Below, in pieces: positions 61,850 to 64,000 of a stretch of 64,000 nucleotides of DNA; the stretch's first letter is position 1; each line of letters opens with the position of its first letter. The notes below the pieces were generated by a model. It was not told the origin of the DNA, ran no database searches, and was given only the letters and a program-made list of their open reading frames with translations. A program made the position numbers and the translations under genes. Source of the stretch: Chitinophagales bacterium 65-1 (GTDB lineage: Bacteria > Bacteroidota > Bacteroidia > Chitinophagales > Chitinophagaceae); the NCBI GenBank assembly GCA_002050465.1, contig MWYX01000060.1:1-64000 (forward strand), in the 5' to 3' direction.

Positions 61850-61993
61850 ATGCCGGAAGATAATTTTGAGGACATTGATGTATTGCTTGAAAAAATTATT
61901 GTATTCGATAAAATTGAAATGGGTTTAAAAGATGTTGATGATGGCAATATAATTTCTAATGAAGAAATGAAGAATGTAATTGACCCATGGTAA
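61850..61993 (+). CDS. 47-residue antitoxin-like protein
   Basis: A short acidic frame (MPEDNFEDIDVLLEKIIVFD, then KIEMGLKDVDDGNIISNEEM and KNVIDPW). The IExGLKDVxxGxIISNEEM part follows the common C-terminal pattern of RelB/ParD-like antitoxins (IExGLKDxEEGRxISHEExxxxxxKW). It ends 21 bases before the next antitoxin gene. Either a second antitoxin or a fragment left by duplication or replacement. Confidence 0.5.
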   Translation: MPEDNFEDIDVLLEKIIVFDKIEMGLKDVDDGNIISNEEMKNVIDPW

Positions 61994-62014
61994 AGATTTA
62001 AAGAATAAAACTTT

Positions 62015-62203
62015 ATGTCAAATCAAAATATAAAAGCAGAAGTAACTAAAATAACTAAACAACTTTCTCTAGAAGATGCAAATGATATTTTTTACAAAAT
62101 AATATTGGAAAAAAAATTAGAGCAGGCAGAGCAAGACATACAGCAAGGAAAAGTTTATACCACTGATGAGGCAAAAGAGAAATTAAAAAGATGGTTCAGG
62201 TAA
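62015..62203 (+). CDS. Type II antitoxin of a ParE/RelE pair
   Basis: 62 residues, charged and helical, with KLEQAEQDIQQGKVYTTDEA followed by KEKLKRWF, the C-terminal toxin-neutralising pattern of small Bacteroidetes antitoxins. It overlaps the toxin gene by 13 bases, as expected for coupled translation. No clear DNA-binding domain (no ribbon-helix-helix signature I can be sure of). Confidence 0.75.
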   Translation: MSNQNIKAEVTKITKQLSLEDANDIFYKIILEKKLEQAEQDIQQGKVYTTDEAKEKLKRWFR

Positions 62204-62487
62204 TTTGGACTAAAAGAGCTGTTGCCGATTTAGATTCCATTGGTAAATATATTGCCATAGATTCCGAATATGCAGCACAAAAATTTGTACAGGAATTAAT
62301 AAAAAAGGCAGAATCGCTTATTAATTATCCGGAAAAAGGACGCCCGATTCCAGAAAAGATTACCGGAAAATATAGACAGATACTTCACAGGAATTATCGC
62401 ATTATTTATAAGTTGATCAGAAGAAGAGTAATTATTTATTCTGTTTACCATCAAAAAAAATTGTTACTAAAAATAGATAATGCTTAA
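62191..62487 (+). CDS. RelE/ParE family toxin
   Basis: 98 residues of the RelE/ParE fold: VIWTKRAVADLDSIGKYIAI, AAQKFVQELIKKAESLINYP and EKGRPIPEKITGKYRQILHR, then NYRIIYKLIRRRVIIYSVYH. The basic C-terminal strands and the final H are typical of ParE-type gyrase poisons, though a ribosome-dependent RNase is possible. It overlaps the next M16 gene by eight bases (ATGCTTAA). Confidence 0.85.
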   Translation: MVQVIWTKRAVADLDSIGKYIAIDSEYAAQKFVQELIKKAESLINYPEKGRPIPEKITGKYRQILHRNYRIIYKLIRRRVIIYSVYHQKKLLLKIDNA

Positions 62488-63757
62488 CAGAACAGTTTCC
62501 CCGCCAATAAAACATGCAGTTGATTTTAATCTCACCTTAAAACCTTACGATAAAATTGTATTAAAAAATAATGCTCCTGTATATGCAATAAACGCTGGTG
62601 TGGAAGAGGTAATGATGCTGGAGTTTGTTTTTTATGCAGGCAATTGTTACGAACAAAAAAACATTATTGCCGCAGCAACCAATAATTTATTAAAGAACGG
62701 AACTTCTGAAAAAACTGCTTTCCAGATAAATGAACACTTTGAATATTATGGTGCATATTTAAATCGGGCTTGTCATAACGAAACAGCAACGCTTACATTG
62801 CATTGCCTCTCAAAGCATTTAAATAATTTGTTACCGGTAATCAGGGAAATACTTTCCGATTCCATATTTGCGGAACATGAGTTAGAGATATTTAAACAAA
62901 ACAGTAAACAACAGCTATCTGTTAATTTACAAAAAGGTGATTTTGTTGCCAACCGGTTAATTGATAAATATTTATACGGCGAAGATCATCCTTATGGAAA
63001 ATTTACTACACCTGAAAGTTATGATGCATTGCAGGCGAAGGAAATCAGAAATTTTTATACCGGCTATTATTTAAAAGGTAAGTGTATTTTATTTGCTGCA
63101 GGTAAATTACCCGTTGATTTTGAAGAACAGTTAAATAACTTTTTCGGAGACCTGAATTTTAATGAATCAATTCCGCCTCCGGCAGACATGGCAACACCTG
63201 CAACTGAGAAAAAGTTAAGGATAAAAAATGATCCCAACAGTGTACAGGGGGCAATCCGAATTGCCCGACCATTCCCCAACCGCCATCACCCAGACTTTAA
63301 AAAAGTAATGATACTAAATACATTATTCGGAGGGTTTTTTGGATCAAGGCTTATGGCAAATATCAGGGAAGAGAAAGGCTATACGTATGGTATACACAGC
63401 TATATACAAAATCATATTCAGCAAACGGCATGGATGATAAGTACAGAAGCCGGGAAAGATGTTTGCGAAGCAGCAATTAAAGAAATATATAAAGAAATGA
63501 ATTTATTAAAAGTAGAATTGGTGGATGACGAAGAATTGCTGTTAGTAAAGAATTACATGATGGGCAGCAACCTTGGTGACCTTGATGGACCTTTTCAGAT
63601 CATTAACCGCTGGAAAAACCTCATTCTTAATGACCTGGACGAAAATTATTTTTATGATTCAATGAATACAATAAAAAATATTACCGGTAATGAACTTAAT
63701 GATCTTGCAAATAAATATCTTATACCTAAAGATTTTTTTGAATTGGTTGTTGTATAG
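62480..63757 (+). CDS. M16 family peptidase-like protein, non-catalytic subunit
   Basis: 425 residues. M16 fold clear from FYAGNCYEQKNIIAAATNNL, LLKNGTSEKTAFQINEHFEY, GKFTTPESYDALQAKEIRNF and FGSRLMANIREEKGYTYGIH (the R/Y motif of the C-terminal domain), but the HxxEH zinc motif is absent at the expected place. This matches the inactive partner of two-gene M16 systems, where one subunit carries zinc and the other the R/Y pair. The start codon lies inside the toxin gene. Expected partner: 60545-61783. Confidence 0.92.
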   Translation: MLNRTVSPPIKHAVDFNLTLKPYDKIVLKNNAPVYAINAGVEEVMMLEFVFYAGNCYEQKNIIAAATNNLLKNGTSEKTAFQINEHFEYYGAYLNRACHNETATLTLHCLSKHLNNLLPVIREILSDSIFAEHELEIFKQNSKQQLSVNLQKGDFVANRLIDKYLYGEDHPYGKFTTPESYDALQAKEIRNFYTGYYLKGKCILFAAGKLPVDFEEQLNNFFGDLNFNESIPPPADMATPATEKKLRIKNDPNSVQGAIRIARPFPNRHHPDFKKVMILNTLFGGFFGSRLMANIREEKGYTYGIHSYIQNHIQQTAWMISTEAGKDVCEAAIKEIYKEMNLLKVELVDDEELLLVKNYMMGSNLGDLDGPFQIINRWKNLILNDLDENYFYDSMNTIKNITGNELNDLANKYLIPKDFFELVVV

Positions 63758-63765
63758 TTACAAAT

Positions 63766-64000
63766 TTATTGGCGCTTAACTGCATTATAATAATTAAGAA
63801 ATCGTATAACATCAGTTTCTCTTTTAAAATCAATATTGTTTTCTTTTATCCAGTCATAAAACTTAGAAGAAGACGGAAGAAATGCAAGCACATTATCCTT
63901 ACTTAATTTTTTAATCCTTTCAACTTTTTCGCCTGATTTTAAAAAATAATAACGATCATCGGAAAAGTAATACCGCTTTAATGTTCTAAACAGAGAATCA
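63766..64000 (-). CDS. Hypothetical protein, C-terminal part
   Basis: Minus-strand frame open to the window edge, 77 codons before the stop at 63766-63768. Contains KRYYFSDDRYYFLKSGEKVE, then IKKLSKDNVLAFLPSSSKFY and a final NYYNAVKRQ. Charged and helical, no family recognised. Its start is outside the window. Convergent with the M16 gene. Confidence 0.65.
   Translation of the reverse strand, partial: DSLFRTLKRYYFSDDRYYFLKSGEKVERIKKLSKDNVLAFLPSSSKFYDWIKENNIDFKRETDVIRFLNYYNAVKRQ

Noticed and set aside
1..64000. CRISPR arrays, prophage, insertion sequences, integrative elements
   Set aside because: No regularly spaced repeats, no transposase, integrase or phage structural genes were seen on either strand.

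Overview
This window looks like a chromosomal segment of a Bacteroidetes bacterium, most likely of the Chitinophagaceae type. The signs are: a SusC/SusD pair; Bacteroidetes-style -7 promoter boxes (TAnnTTTG, twice with a TTTG box exactly 19 bases upstream); weak Shine-Dalgarno sites; a Rho factor with a long N-terminal insert; futalosine-type menaquinone synthesis (mqnC); and many lineage-restricted families (a probable IPExxxVDY-family protein, DUF3089, DUF3817, PadR/PspC pair). Base composition is AT-rich throughout. I see no prophage, CRISPR array, rRNA or intact insertion sequence. Placement at family level is inference from gene content.

Layout. 1-8 kb: the 3' end of a polysaccharide-utilisation locus (SusC end, SusD), convergent with a Na+/solute symporter - Pr6Pr membrane protein - GH92 mannosidase operon. 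8-18 kb: housekeeping genes (PpiD-like chaperone, nadA, a methionine aminotransferase, manC and kdsD for surface sugars, recQ) and tRNA-Phe. Just upstream of the tRNA is a broken half-copy whose D-loop is replaced by an 18-bp palindrome. 18-26 kb: ybeY-mnmG-cupin-iron permease operon with a parS-like site over the ybeY stop codon, then feoA, nadD, chrA, a DUF3089 lipoprotein and asnS. 26-38 kb: rho, the selenouridine genes mnmH-selD (mnmH carries an in-frame palindromic insert), feoB, a lipoprotein, and a padR-PspC operon. 38-48 kb: gcvT followed by a fresh 837-bp tandem duplication holding two copies of comB, then a serine hydrolase, an ATP-grasp protein, an amino-acid permease, and a glycerate kinase-GntP permease operon. 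48-56 kb: small secreted proteins, a K+ channel, an ASCH protein and a 1247-residue SNF2 helicase with two SWIM-like zinc motifs. 55.7-57.8 kb: a decaying patch in which a Tat-exported intradiol dioxygenase is fused by deletion to a frameshifted VOC gene. 58-64 kb: mqnC-DUF3817, an aspartyl protease with a PDZ domain, and two M16 peptidase subunits with a toxin-antitoxin module wedged between them.

How genes may work together: SusC/D import with GH92 trimming and the symporter points to mannose-containing glycans; kdsD and manC feed KDO and GDP-mannose to surface polysaccharide; selD supplies selenophosphate to MnmH; glycerate kinase pairs with a GntP permease; the HxxEH-containing M16 protein probably pairs with the HxxEH-lacking one.

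The most interesting observations are the small palindromic elements at work in a tRNA copy and inside mnmH, the near-identical comB duplication with no ordinary start codon in either copy, the parS-like site, and the toxin-antitoxin insertion between the M16 partners. I did not find a clearly new multi-gene defence or biosynthetic system.
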